64,000 nucleotides of DNA from Chrysopilus asiliformis (GCA_964034945.1 OZ035962.1:66359274-66423273); one strand, 5' to 3'; positions 1-10,881 are shown, counted from the first letter of the stretch. Numbers and translations are program-made. The notes: a model not told the origin generated them from the sequence alone.

Positions 1-1513
1 CCCCAATCGACTACACCTGTGCTGGAAATTAATAACTTTTCACTCCCAAAACAGTTTCTGACCAATTTTAGATTGTGACATGCATCCAACATTGTGTACA
101 CCCTTTTACTTTCATCAGACGGATGAAGAAAATATGGCTTAGGATTGGAAACGGAAAGATCGCTGCCCAAAATGCGAAACATACTTTTATTGTAGTTGGG
201 TCCATCGCATGTTAAACACACAATATCAACGCCTACCTCATGCAGTCTAATAAGAGCATCCGTAACCAAATTCGCGCGTTCTGAGGCATCAAGACTTTTT
301 ATAAAAAAATGCGCTATTGGTATTTTCCAGTTAGCGTTGGTTGACACTACTAAAAATACAAGTGCTTCAGTGGCTACCGGAAGGTCATCGGAATCATATT
401 TTAGACCTAAATCCACAGTCCCCCTTATCTTGTCCCCAACAATTTCCAATTTTTGCATTATAGACATTTCATCAACTACTAACGAACAGATGCAAGCTAC
501 ACCCGATTTTTTCATTTCAGCAGACTTACTTTTCAGATTACTAAATGCTTCTTCGATAAAGCCAGGTTCGCAGTTTAGACTTGAATAAAATTTTCTTATG
601 GTAGCTGGATGAGGTAAACTGTTTTGAAAGGTTTCCCTTACATAATTGTATGCTTTAGGGGAATAGTAATGCAGAGTTACTGCAAAGGTTTTCAATTCCG
701 TAGAATATTCAACATTTTTAATTTTTTTCCCCATTGAGAGTCTTTTAAATAGCAGGTTTGGAATTTCCATTCCGGCTCGTTCAAGCATTTCGGATACACG
801 GTTATCTATTAGTTCTTTGTGTTTTAATATCTTTAAAAGTTCATTTAAGTTATCAAATTTAGAAAATTGGCGTACCAGTCTACGTTTTAAATTCTTTATA
901 ATTTGGTTTTTCCGACGAATTTTTGATTTGTAGTATGATTCTGAGGATGTAAACGACATTCTACTTGTTGAGCCGCGACTTTTGTCATTTATTGACATAT
1001 CTTCAGCAGAAGTAAAATTTAGGCTGGATGATGAAAGTTCGTTTTGTGATAAAAATTCGTCGTTGCAGCTAGCTACGGTAGTTTTTTTAGAAGATGATGC
1101 TTCCTCGCATACATTTCTTTCCGTGTCCAGTGTAACTGGATGATTGTTCTGCAAAAAAAAATTTAAATATACATTTGCTAGAGTTTGAATGCAAATCTGC
1201 AACTAAAAATATTAAATTCACTAACCTCTTCAGATGCTATTGGCAAAGCTTGTGACCTCAGTGTGGTACGAAACATAGACACACTGTAGTCTTCGGGACG
1301 AAAATGGATGGCACAAACTTTAGAACTTTTTTTCACATCTTCTTCATTAATCTTTAAAATTTGGCACCATAATAACCGCCTGTTTTTGTCTTTTGGAAAC
1401 CTGCAACCCAAAAAAAAAATCCAGAAAAGCCCGACATAAATTTCATCATATTACCTGAACAGCGCGGCAGTGTTTTTTTTCGTCCCGGAACAATTTGTCA
1501 CTGCACATTTCAT
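1..1513 (-). CDS. THAP-domain P-element-superfamily (THAP9-like) transposase, 5' part, runs off window
   Basis: Three exons on the minus strand: 1513-1455, 1400-1226 and 1148 to the window edge. Both junctions have GT/AG borders and the frame stays open to base 1 (about 460 residues visible). Residues 1-58 form a C2CH THAP zinc finger: C3, C8, W31, C49 and H52, with the FPKD and CAIHF signatures. A leucine/lysine-rich probable coiled coil follows at about 150-190. The block HYYSPKAYNYVR at about 238-249 and LPHPATIRKFY are typical of P transposase and THAP9. Two candidate catalytic aspartates of its RNase-H-like fold are visible, in VVDEMS (about 304) and LTCDGPN (about 393); the third acidic residue would lie outside the window. 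No stop or frameshift is seen, so this is a young transposon copy or a retained host gene. The start ATG is the first in frame and places C3 correctly. Confidence 0.85.
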
Positions 1514-2287
1514 TTTTTAAATTATTTAAAAATTTTCGGATTGAATTTTCGTAATAAATTTTACTTAAAAATGTCAACATCTATTTATAGTAGTTGGTTA
1601 CTTTGTCGCAAACCATTGCAAGCACAGAAATTATTGGTTAAGTGGAAAAATATCATTTAGAGTACTGACACAAAGACCAAAATCCAGTACAACAATGAGA
1701 GCTATGAGGGTTACCAACGCTCAAAAATATTTCTGTGCAATCCAGATTTGAATTTACTTCTTGAGCAAACCGTATAGGGGGCAAATTACCATAACCATTG
1801 CAAAATTGCTACAACTAGTTCTCTCTTTCACACGTTGGCCTTTTTGACATTTGGTTGGCCCACTTGAAATAGCAGATCACGCATTCTATATATTTCTGTG
1901 GCAAGTATGCATTTAAAAACAATAACATGTAACATTGAGAATTGTAATGATTTTTATTGAATAAAACTGTCTGTATTGGGCACATTCTCGAGTTTGTAAA
2001 TTTTTTTTTTTGTGTACCGAAATTGGCTAGGCGATAAGTGGTCACGTTAACCATACGGGTATAAAAATACCTGAGTTCGACAGATTAATCGGCTTCGGCC
2101 ACCATCGTCCAAAAATCACGCCTTCGGCCACCTTCGACCAAAAAGCACATCTTCCGCCAAAACTAACCGGAAGGTCTGTCTGGCCGAAGCCGAAAGTGCA
2201 ATTGAACTGTCAAATTTGTCAATGGGAAACCTGGGAAAGTCTGATTAGAATTTTTTTAGTCATATGTTGATTTTTAATTAGCTTAAA

Positions 2288-2330
2288 GCAGTGGTTTCCA
2301 AACTTTATTTTACCACGGCTCCCTTAAAAA
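2288..2330. repeat. hAT-like terminal motif, solitary
   Basis: The run starting CAGTGGTTTCCAAACTTT resembles hAT termini such as the one at 41592, but I found no matching opposite end nearby. It is probably an old truncated terminus. Confidence 0.25.
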
Positions 2331-2445
2331 TATTTGAACCGTTATGTTTGCTACGGGGTAAGGCTAGCATCAGCAGCATAGTAGTTAATATGAACCTATA
2401 TGTTACGTATTGTATTAGCTGCACGTGCACTTTTTATACCCGTAT

Positions 2446-3439
2446 CACAGTATACAGTAAGCAAACTCGAAAATAACCCAATTTACTATGTAAGAGTAAA
2501 AAGAACATACCATATTCATAGGCAGAAAACACGAGAGCAAACAGCACAGTCATATATGCGTGTAACCGAAAATTTGTAAACAAAAGCGACACAGCTGATC
2601 GGTATCTTTTGCATTTCGCAATGTGTTTTGCGTGAAATTTAGTCGGCATAAAGATTAAAAGCTAAATAAAATATCAGCGGAATACACGAAATAGTATGGA
2701 AACATGCTAAATTATAAACTTTCTGTTTAAATCACTCACTTCATTTCACAGGAAATTGAGAAAAATAATGAAACCGAAATCCACCCGACTCGTTTCCCAT
2801 CAAATCAGAGCAACTGAAAGAAACAATTGCAAACGGGCATTGCCGTATCTGATTTTTCTGCTGTTGATTTTATATTTCAGAGGAGGGAAATTTAAAAATT
2901 GAAATCTGTTTTGACCACCATTTCTTATAAAAGTACAAATATTCTTCATTTTAGGTTGAAAATTTGGATAGAAAATTTAAATTGTCAGGATATAGTAGAA
3001 AAGCAATTAATATCAAATCTTCGGTCCATCAAAATCATTTTACAAACGACGTGATGCTAATTTCAAAGCAATAATGACGTTTGAGAAAAAATGCAGTACC
3101 AGTTTGGACTGAATTTCTAATTTTCTATATTCAAACGAACATAATTTGCAACTTATTTTAGAATTGTATTTAATTTCTAAGGCAAGAAATACATTTCGCA
3201 AGTGACTAATCTGGTAACGTCGTTGCGGCTCTCATCTTTAACAGTATATTTCTTTCTCTGTTTCACTTTTATTAGATTCCTTTGTGGTCATATTGCTTGT
3301 TCATTCTTTGTACCCCAAAAATTTAAGATTTTTCTAACCAATTAGAATGCCTAGATTTGGGTATTTCTGGGTTATTCGTTTTCGGTTACACAGGTTATTT
3401 TCACATTTAATGTATGAAGTTTGTTTACTGTATACTGTG
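2446..3439. mobile_element. P-superfamily-like MITE, 994 bp, 7-bp target duplication
   Basis: The ends are inverted repeats matching at 20 of 21 positions, starting CACAGTATACAGTAA and closing TTACTGTATACTGTG. They are flanked on both sides by the identical 7-mer CCCGTAT (2439-2445 and 3440-3446). Removing the element restores TATACCCGTATGGTGA, which occurs uninterrupted at 22631-22644. CA...TG ends with a 7-bp duplication fit the Hoppel/1360 branch of the P superfamily. The interior is AT-rich with no coding capacity. The superfamily is inferred; the insertion boundaries are seen directly. Confidence 0.65.
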
Positions 3440-3585
3440 CCCGTATGGTGAAACCAAAGGGTATATTAACTTTGCCTTACCGTTTGTAACGCCAAGATCC
3501 CGTCATCACACATAAAAATGAATTACACCAGTGTGTTTAGAATGATAAAAATCAGGGATGAAAATATTTCTCAATTTTTATAAAG

Positions 3586-3835
3586 ACTCACTTCTGATGA
3601 GGAATATTTATATCGACCAGAATAACACTCACTTCTGATGAGGAATATTTATGTCGAGCAAAATAAAACTCAGTCCTGATGAGGAATATTTTTGCCGAGC
3701 AGAATAAAACTCTTTTTTAAAGAGATTTAAAATGTTGTGAAAAACTTATACTCAATGAGTTTTTGAAAAACTCCTTGACTTGAAAAACTCTATTCGAAGA
3801 GGAATATTTATATTGAGCAAAATAAAACTCATTTA
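3586..3835 (+). repeat. Degenerate tandem repeat, unit about 46-48 bp
   Basis: Three good copies carry the core CTGATGAGGAATATTT followed by GAGCAAAATAAAACTC. Diverged copies continue to about 3830. The tail GAGCAAAATAAAA also occurs in every unit of the palindromic array at 4.4-5.1 kb, so the two tracts are probably related. Confidence 0.6.
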
Positions 3836-3853
3836 TGTGTCGTCAAAAACTTA

Positions 3854-4201
3854 AGGCTCAACTATGATAGACATAAGAACGCATATGTAGCTGCATATGT
3901 CATTTCCAGAACAAGAAAGTCAATGTTATTACCCACAATAGACATGTGTCAAAGTGTTGCCACTTTCAAACCTTCGTTAAACATTCGTTAAGCATGAATA
4001 ATTCGATACAAATGGAACTGGCATATGTAAATAGTGAACATAACCTAAAATTTTAGTGTGAATTTAATAATATTGTGGCCATATTAATTTCCACTTGAGG
4101 TAAAATGAAGATTAGCTTTTATGTTGACAGCTATGTATGCCAACATTCGTTGGGAATTTGACATTTACATATGCGTTCTTATGTCTATCATAGTTGGGCC
4201 T
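3854..4201. mobile_element. PIF/Harbinger-type MITE, 348 bp
   Basis: The terminal inverted repeats are about 35 bp, beginning AGGCTCAACTATGATAGACA, with one main mismatch between ends. The flanking triplet TTA is duplicated (3851-3853 and 4202-4204), as expected for PIF/Harbinger (TWA targets). No coding sequence is present. Confidence 0.65.
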
Positions 4202-4260
4202 TTATACTCGATGTTTCTCGCTTTGTTTGATGCGTGGTCTTTTTAATATTATGTTGCTTT

Positions 4261-4352
4261 TATGGGGTGGTGATGGGTGGATGATGGGTGGATGATGGGT
4301 GGGTTAGTAGGGGGTGGGGTGAGGGGGGAAGGGAGAGGTGGAGGGGGGAATT
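4261..4352 (+). repeat. G-rich purine tract (GATGGGTG repeats then poly-GGGG)
   Basis: A short tandem of GGTGGATGATGG units runs into a tract with many runs of three to six G. It could form G-quadruplexes on the plus strand. It borders the left arm of the large palindrome. Confidence 0.6.
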
Positions 4353-4369
4353 TTTTTTCAAAAAAAAAT

Positions 4370-5120
4370 TTTTTTTTTGGAAAATAGTACGGAGCAAAAT
4401 AAAATTAGCGAGGAAATGTCTGAACAGCACATGATTTTCTTATACAAAAAAATTTTTTTTTTCAGGAAAATACCCTAGAGCAAAATAAAATTAGCGAGGA
4501 AATGTCTGAACAGCACACGACTTTCTTATACAAAAAAAATTTTTTTTCTAGGAAAATACCCTAGAGCAAAATAAAATTAGCGAGGAAATGTCTGAATAGC
4601 ACACGACTTCCTTATACAAAAAAATTTTTTTTTCAGGAAAATACCCTAGAGCAAAATAAAATTAGCGAGGAAATGTCTGAACAGCACATGACTTATACAA
4701 AAAATTTTTTTTTTCAGGAAAATACCCTAGAGCAAAATAAAATTAGCGAGGAAATTTCTGAACAGCACATGACTTTCTTATACCAAAAAAAATCGAAAAG
4801 AAACCGAGAATTTCGTGTGCTGTTCAGACATTTCCTCGCTAATTTTATTTTGCTCTAGGGTATTTTCCTAAAAAAAATTTTTTTTTGTTGTATAAGAAAG
4901 TCGTGTGCCGTTCAGACATTTCCTCGCTAATTTTATTTTGCTCTAGAGCATTTTCCTAAAAAAAAATTTTTTTTTGTTGTATAAGAAAGTCGTGTGCTGT
5001 TCAGACATTTCCTCGCTAATTTTATTTTGCTCTAGGGTATTTTCCTAAAAAAATTTTTTTTTTGTATAAGAAAGTCGTGTGCTGTTCAGAAATTTCCTCC
5101 CTAATTTTATTTTGCTCCTT
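4370..5120. repeat. Large palindrome built from 88-bp tandem repeats
   Basis: Five direct units (GAGCAAAATAAAATTAGCGA, then a stretch with CTGAACAGCACA, then CTTATACAAAAAATTTT) are followed, across a short centre near 4790-4815, by four units in reverse complement to about 5115. Units are about 85-90 bp and mostly over 90 percent alike. Each unit contains the terminal motif shared with repeat family A at 44344 and 60855. It is non-coding; open frames crossing it are by-products of the repeat period. Confidence 0.85.
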
Positions 5121-5590
5121 TCCAAAAAAAAATTTTTTTTTGAAAAAAAACCCTTCCTAAATTTAAATTTTTCTGATATTCCCGCTTCTCTCCAAAATTT
5201 TTCTCGACTTTTCCAACAAAACGAAAAAAGAATCGGGATTTTTGATTTGAAATTACTGAAAGTGCAAGCCAGAAACCCGCTGCCACCAGCAACCTCTGAA
5301 AGTATGCAATTTCGGTATTTCAAGATTTTCCGACTTTTCAGGTGGAAATTTTCAATTTTCTACGGAGTGTTTTTACCTGGGTCAATACGAATCCAAAATA
5401 GAAATCCCCATGTAAATCGGATTATATTCAGCCGAGTTATGGATAGTCTTACTGAACACGATTCATTTTTATATATATAGATTTCTAGAAAAATGATGGC
5501 ATTTCTACATAGACGGTAATAGGTGCCTCACGAAAATAATTTCCGACCTATACGACGGTAATACAACCATCGTATAAAACGATGAATATA
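5121..5590 (+). other. AT-rich intergenic stretch, no gene recognised
   Basis: There is an open frame across 5079-5480 but with no recognisable domain, and it starts inside the palindrome. Near 5511 the motif GGTAATAGGTGCC recurs, matching 8884-8920, which suggests a further old element around this site. Confidence 0.4.
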
Positions 5591-8529
5591 GAGTAAGTTC
5601 GGGTATTGTGGTATAGGCGGGTAATGTGGTACACCATCATTTCTCGCATACGAGATGTCGCATCGCAAGATCAAACATACAAAACTGTTTTTTGTGAAAT
5701 TCTGCAACCATTGTTGATGTTGACAAGTCAATGTTTTATCAGGTTATATTGTAATTTTCGTAAAGACGTTTTAGAACGCAATAAAAATTTAATTGTCTCC
5801 ACTTTCAAAGTTAATTTTAAAAGCCAATTTAAATTAGTTTTTTAACTGCGACGCAGTGAACGATTATTTAGACAACACGTTTGATTTTTGAAAGGAACAT
5901 TTTTGGACTGAGGCGAATTAAACTAAGAAATCATTTTTTTGGTTTGCCATGGTGAAAACGGCTAATGTGGCATACTATTTCTTCCGTACAAATCATACTA
6001 ATCATACTAATATATAAAAATGAGTTGGTGTCTGTCTGTCTGTCTGTCTGTCTGTTCCTCTTTCACGCAAAAACGGCTGAACCGATTGACTTGAAATTTG
6101 GCATGAGTGTCTGTGGTAGTTCTGGTTCCAACATAGGCATACGGAAAAGTAGCTCGAGGGGTGGGGGGAGTAAGGGGAGGGGGTAAAGTGATTTCGAAAC
6201 TTACTTTTTGCGCTATGTTACTCTTTCGCGGGGAAACTACTGAACCGATTGGCCTGAAATTTGGCATAGATGTTCGTTGGGGGTCCAGCCCCAATTCAGA
6301 CCCATTAAAAAGTAGCCCGAGAGGTGGGGAGAGTAAGGGGAGGGGGTAAAGTGATTTCGAAACTTAGTTTTTGCGCTACGTTACTCTTTCGCGGGGAAAC
6401 TACTGAACCGATTGGCCTGAACTTTTGCATAGATGTTCGTCGGGGGTCCAGCGCCAACACAGACCCATTAAAAATTAGCCCGAGAAGTGGGGGGAGTAAG
6501 GGAAGGGGGTAAAAGTGATTTCGAAACTTGGTTTTTGCCCTATGTTACTCTTTCGCGGGGAAACTACTGAACCGATTGGCCTGAAATTTGGCATAGATGT
6601 TCGTCGGGGTCCGGCGCCAACATAGATCCATTAAAAAGTAGCCCGAGTGATGGGGAAAGTAAGGGGAGGGGGTAAAGTGATTTCGAAACTTACTTTTTGC
6701 GCTATGTTACTCTTTCGCGGGGAAACTACTGAACTGATTGGCCTGAAATTTGGCATAGATGTTCGTCGGGGATCCAGCCCCAACACAGACTCATTAAAAA
6801 GTATCCCGAGAGGTGGGGGAGTAAGGGGAGGGGGTAAAGTGATCTCAAAACTTAGCTCTTCCTCTATGTTACTCTTTCGCGGGGAAACTACTGAACCGAT
6901 TGGCCTGAAATTTGGCATAGATGTTCGTCGGGGATCCAGCCCCAACATAGACCCATTAAAAAGTAGCCCGATAGGTGGGAGAGTAAGCGGAGGGGGGTAA
7001 AGTAATACCGAATGCAAGTGCTGGAATTTTTTGTTAGTTTGTTAACCCGTTCGGTACATGTTTTTTTCTATGGGGGTTAAAAATCATACTAATATATAAA
7101 AATGAGTTGGTGTCTGTCTGTCTGTCTGTCTGTCTGTTCCTCTTTCACACAAAAACGGCTGAACCGATTGACTTGAAATTTGGCATGAGTGTCTGTGGTA
7201 GTTCTGGTTCCAACATAGGCATACCGAAAAGTAGCGCGAGTGGTGGGGGAGTAAGAGGAGGGGGTAAAGTGATTTCGAAACTTAGTTTTTGCGCTATGTT
7301 ACTTTTTCACGGGGAAACTACTGAACCGATTGGCCTAAAATTTGGCATAGATGTTCGTCGGGGGTCCAGCCCCAACATTGACCCAATAGAAAGTAGCCCG
7401 AGTGGTGGGGGGAGTAAGGGGAAGGGGTAAAGTGATTTCGAAACTTAGTATTTGCGCTATGTTACTCTTTCGCGGAGAAACTACTGATTGGCCTGAAATT
7501 TGGCATAGATGTTCATCGGGGGTCAAGCCCCAACATAGACCCATAAAAAAGTAGCCCCAGAGGTGGGGGAGTAAGCGGAGGGGGGTAAAGTAATACCGAA
7601 TACAAGTACCGAATACAATTTTTGTTAGTTTGTTAATCATTTTCCGAAGAGAAAAAACTAACGAACAGCATGCAGGCTACCTAATTTTTAACCAAATGAA
7701 TTTAGTTTTCCTAAGTTTTTTTTCTGTTCACGCTTTTAGCCGGGCGAAGCCGGGTCCAAATTCTAGTATATAATAAAATGAGTTGGTGTCTGTCTGTCTG
7801 TTCTTCTTTCACGCAAAAACGGCTGAACCGATTGACTTGAAATTTAGCATGAGTGTCTGTGGTGGTTCTGGTTCCAACATAGGCATACGGAAAAGTAGCG
7901 CGAGGGGTGGGGGAGTAACGGAAGGGGGTAAAGTGATTTCGAAACTTAGTTTTTGCGCTATGTTACTCTTTCGCGGGGAAACTACTGAACCGATTGGCCT
8001 GAAATTTGGCGTAGATGTTCGTCGTGGATCCAGCCCCAACATAGACCCATTAAAAAGTAGCCCGAGAGATGGGGGAGTAAGGGGAGGGGGTAAAGTGATC
8101 TCGAAACTTAGCTCTTCCTCTATATTACCCTTTCGCGGGGAAACTACCGAGCCGATTGGCCTGAAGTTTAGCTCCAACATAGACCATAAAAAAAATTTGA
8201 AAAAACTTAACCCGGCAACGACGGGTATGCAAGCTAGTATTTAATATTTGAATGTATGAAACAGTATTTCACATTACCCGCCTTAAATATTTGTATGGAA
8301 GAAACAGTATTCCACTTTACCCGCCAATTTTTTGAAGTACTTCTTTTTCAGTTAGTGTATTTTTTTGATCATATTTTTGTTTTTATGTTTATGATTGGCA
8401 ACATTGATGTGGAATATTATAGGCAAGCCTTTGGAGGTATCGTAAACGAAATTCTAATATAATTGCTTTTAAAACTAGTGCTTTATTATAAAAATAAAAA
8501 CAAGTGTGCCACAATATCCGAACTTACTC
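5591..8529. mobile_element. TA-flanked Tc1/mariner-type element interrupted by Helitrons
   Basis: The outer ends are inverted: GAGTAAGTTCGGGTATTGTGG at the left and its near-complement ending CCGAACTTACTC at the right, both bordered by TA (5589-5590 and 8530-8531). After removing the Helitron block 5993-8237 the element is about 694 bp. A diverged inverted copy of its left half lies at about 23810-24180. No transposase frame is visible. The superfamily is inferred from the TA target and the ends. Confidence 0.55.
5993..8237 (+). mobile_element. Array of non-autonomous Helitrons (three 5' modules, two 3' ends)
   Basis: The block begins TCATACTAATATATAAAAATGAG-like after an A and ends with a small GC hairpin plus CTAG followed by T, the classic Helitron arrangement with an A|T host site. 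A second 5' start lies at 7084. An internal 3' end (CCGGGCGAAGCCGGGT, then CTAG) closes at 7766, and a third copy starts directly after it and ends CTAG at 8234-8237. The 5' modules carry (GTCT)n. The interior is a 163-bp minisatellite, about five units in copy 1 and two each in copies 2 and 3, containing CGCGGGGAAACTACTGAACC. Open frames on both strands across it are period artefacts. No Rep/helicase is present. Confidence 0.75.
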
Positions 8530-8924
8530 TATCACCGACCTAATTGTTTTTCCGATTTTTCGTGAAAAACCACAAAGTTTTCACTAATATAAATTTGTAC
8601 AAGATATTAAAAAAATTAAATTTAGTTAGAATATTATTCTAGATCCACTTTTTTTCACTTATTTATCTTATGAGTAACACATTGAGCTCTTATCAAAAAC
8701 CTTAAGGGAAATCCAAAAACGTGTTCAACCACTGACAACTCAAACTTCACTGTCACATTTCGATGTGACTTTTCGCACGTTTAGTTTGTTTTTCTGACGC
8801 CTTAGACAATTTAAGAGAATTAAAATTTTGAAATTATGCGTTGAAATTTGGACTTTTTTCGTTGAATGAATATGTTTTAGGTCGGTAATAGGTGTTAGGT
8901 CGATAATAGGTGCCTTTACCTTAG

Positions 8925-9200
8925 TCGCAGTAGTAAAGTACTTGGCTTATATTCCGGAGGTCGGTGGTTCAATTCCCGACTTCACACACTGTGATTGAAG
9001 TCCACTCAACTTGCATTACGAAATGAGTAGTGATAGTTGCTACTTGGTGTTAACGACATCACCGGTCTAGATTGCTATCACGGCCTCTGCTGTTGATGGA
9101 TTGTAACGTAAAAACCTTACAAATGTTCTAATTCATCCACGGTTCTCAATCCATGTCAAAACTGTAGGTGCGAAGCACGGAAGATGATGAATGGTGAAAA
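8925..9200 (+). repeat. tRNA-derived SINE, copy 1
   Basis: A tRNA-like head carries a box-A-like TAGTAAAGTACTTGG and a box-B-like GGTGGTTCAATTCCC. The body (GATAGTTGCTACTTGGTGTT... CACGGCCTCTGCTGTTGATGG) is shared with the second copy at 10127. The head does not fold into a full cloverleaf, so it is not a functional tRNA gene. Confidence 0.65.
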
Positions 9201-9476
9201 GGGGCAATTCCAGTTAGTAAATAATTCAACTTACTGGATGTTTGACTTAACGCGATCCTACTGTATGTTTGACTTAGGCAATCTTACTGTGTTTTATGGT
9301 GCATCTGTAGGAAATTCGTATTTATCACAACTGTTTCGTTTCCGCTAAGGACGAAGATACTTCTTTTTAATTTTGAAAAGTTTATTAATATAGCTCAAGT
9401 ATTAAAAGGCTGGTAACATAAGGAACAAAATAGATTTATGTAAAAACAATTATGTGACGGCAATATCAGTTTATTT

Positions 9477-9659
9477 TTAGTCTACTGGCTTTATAGTTAC
9501 GAATCTAGATAAAATAAAAGCTGTTACAATTGTACCACAGACAAAACAAAACGCGAAAATATAGAAGGTTTCCTCGGTGAAAATATCTGTAAATGCCGGT
9601 ATGTCATGATAGACCTTCTCTATTAGGTCCATATGTCCGCCTTTGGTTTTCCTATTCAT
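9477..9659 (-). CDS. 60-residue single-pass membrane protein, downstream cistron
   Basis: An ATG-initiated frame of 60 residues. Residues 1-30 are polar (MNRKTKGG start, then DLIEKVYHDIPAFTD). Residues about 32-52 form one hydrophobic membrane segment (FYIFAFCFVCGTIVTAFIL), and the tail is the short basic SRFVTIKPVD. I do not recognise the family. The start is 13 bases after the stop of the frame ending at 9673, and no splice site separates them, so both probably lie on one mRNA. A minus-strand AATAAA occupies 9475-9470, two bases after the TAA, implying a minimal 3' UTR. An open frame extends slightly upstream from a TTG, but the ATG at 9659 is the natural start. Confidence 0.55.
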   Translation of the reverse strand: MNRKTKGGHMDLIEKVYHDIPAFTDIFTEETFYIFAFCFVCGTIVTAFILSRFVTIKPVD

Positions 9660-9672
9660 ATTTGCTGATATC

Positions 9673-10056
9673 CTACTTCTTTTTTCCAACTTTTCTTTTT
9701 GATGCTACCGATTTTTTTTCAGACTTAGTTTGGACAATGTTGATCGCGTCTTCCTTCGGTGCCAAAACTGATATATGCTGATTGAATAATTGTAGCAGTT
9801 CAAGTAAAGAAAGATTATCACTCAGAAATTTAATTTCTTTGGTTTGGATTTTTTCTGGAATTTCAAAAACAAAACAATAAGTGTTTTCTAATTTTTTATT
9901 GTCATGGCTCGAGAGATTCTTTAATTACCTTGAGCTTCAGGTGTCAATACTAGTTTTACCTCTGATGGCCTTCGGTCGCAAACAATATCGGTCTTAACGG
10001 CACATTTGATGTTTGTTTGTGTGATTTTTGGAGTAGTCAATTGAAAAAGAAAGTCT
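9673..10056 (-). CDS. Unidentified protein, last two coding exons (upstream cistron)
   Basis: Exon 10056-9929 is bounded by TTTTTTAG and GTAATT, and exon 9854-9673 by ATTCCAG and a TAG stop. Joined, they encode about 102 residues in a consistent frame: an N-terminal part with KCAVKTDIVCDRRPSEVKL, an amphipathic leucine-rich helix (FLSDNLSLLELLQLF) and a very basic C-terminus (ASKRKVGKKK). I do not recognise a family. The first exon(s) must lie between 10060 and the AGO1 promoter near 10850, making the two genes probably divergent. I could not find them; a SINE has inserted in this interval. The basic tail may be a nuclear signal, which is inference only. Confidence 0.5.
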
Positions 10057-10126
10057 CTAAAAAAATAAAAATGTTTTAATAGATTTTCTAGTTTAAAATA
10101 TTCAAATATAAAGTTTTTAAAATTTA

Positions 10127-10295
10127 ATTTCTGGCTCAGTGGTAAAGCATTCAGTCTATAAACCTTATGTCTTGGGTTTGAATCTCGCCTGTGGCATCTT
10201 GATAATGACTACTACTTTGTGCTAACGACACTATCAATCCAGACGGCCATTACGATCTCTGCTACTGATTAGTGAAATGTTCAAAATACTGTTTG
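10127..10295 (+). repeat. tRNA-derived SINE, copy 2
   Basis: Box A TGGCTCAGTGGTAAAG and box B GGGTTTGAATCTCGC are close to consensus, followed by the same body as copy 1 (CTACTTTGTGCTAACGACAC... ACGATCTCTGCTACTGAT). It probably lies in the 5' intron of the minus-strand gene. Confidence 0.65.
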
Positions 10296-10299
10296 CCAA

Positions 10300-10881
10300 G
10301 GCAATTCGACTTCGAAAATGTCAATTCGGCAGTGATTCAAAGTCAAGTAAATATTTGACCAAAGATTAGGTTAATGTGGAACAAATTTTGGGGCCCCCGA
10401 CCGTGGAAATGGAATCTTAGTATCCCGTGGAAAACGATTATTTTCCCTTACATTTTGACGCTAACTGTCAAAAAATCAAAAAAAAACTTTACATTACATA
10501 ACTCTACAGTATTTTTCATACATTAAAAAATTCTATGAAAAATTCTGTAGTTGCTTATCTTTAGTTACCTAATCTTTGGTTTTATTATGAAAAAGTTAAA
10601 GGGCTTTCCTCTAAGTTATTAAAACAGGGTGTTGGGCTGAAAGTTTGGGAACCAATGCCAAATTTAATATTCGTTACGTTTTAACACTATTTAAAAAATT
10701 TTTCTTGCCTAATGGAGAGTTATCAGTTTTATTACTATATTTTAATATTAATCTGTGACCGAGCAATGGCAAAATTCTGAGCAATTACGAATCTTCATTA
10801 GTTTGCACATTTATAAATGAAAGTACTTTCTAATACTTCGGATTTCAGGCTGTTTAAAAATCGAAACTGACTCCAACAAAG
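10300..10881. promoter_or_regulatory. Probable divergent promoter region of AGO1 and the minus-strand gene
   Basis: No coding exon was recognised. A possible 3' splice site (GATTTCAG, ending at 10848) precedes the AGO1 exon-1a start by 33 bases, so exon 1a may be spliced to a farther 5' UTR exon. The location is inferred from the opposite orientation of the two genes. Confidence 0.3.

Noticed and set aside
196..588. Plus-strand open frame of 130 codons
   Set aside because: It lies antisense to the transposase exon, whose minus frame carries the recognisable motifs.
1815..2054. Minus-strand frame of 79 codons
   Set aside because: No domain, biased low-complexity composition, no splice context.
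3590..3720. CTGATGAG repeated as in hammerhead ribozyme cores
   Set aside because: No GAAA after a stem II and no matching stem I/III; only the core heptamer is present by chance in a tandem repeat.
6007..8244. Several overlapping long frames on both strands
   Set aside because: They all lie in the Helitron minisatellite and repeat the same peptide with the 163-bp period; no protein family matches.
8925..10200. Possible tRNA genes
   Set aside because: Both have box A and B but no complete acceptor and anticodon stems, and they share a non-tRNA body, so they are SINEs.
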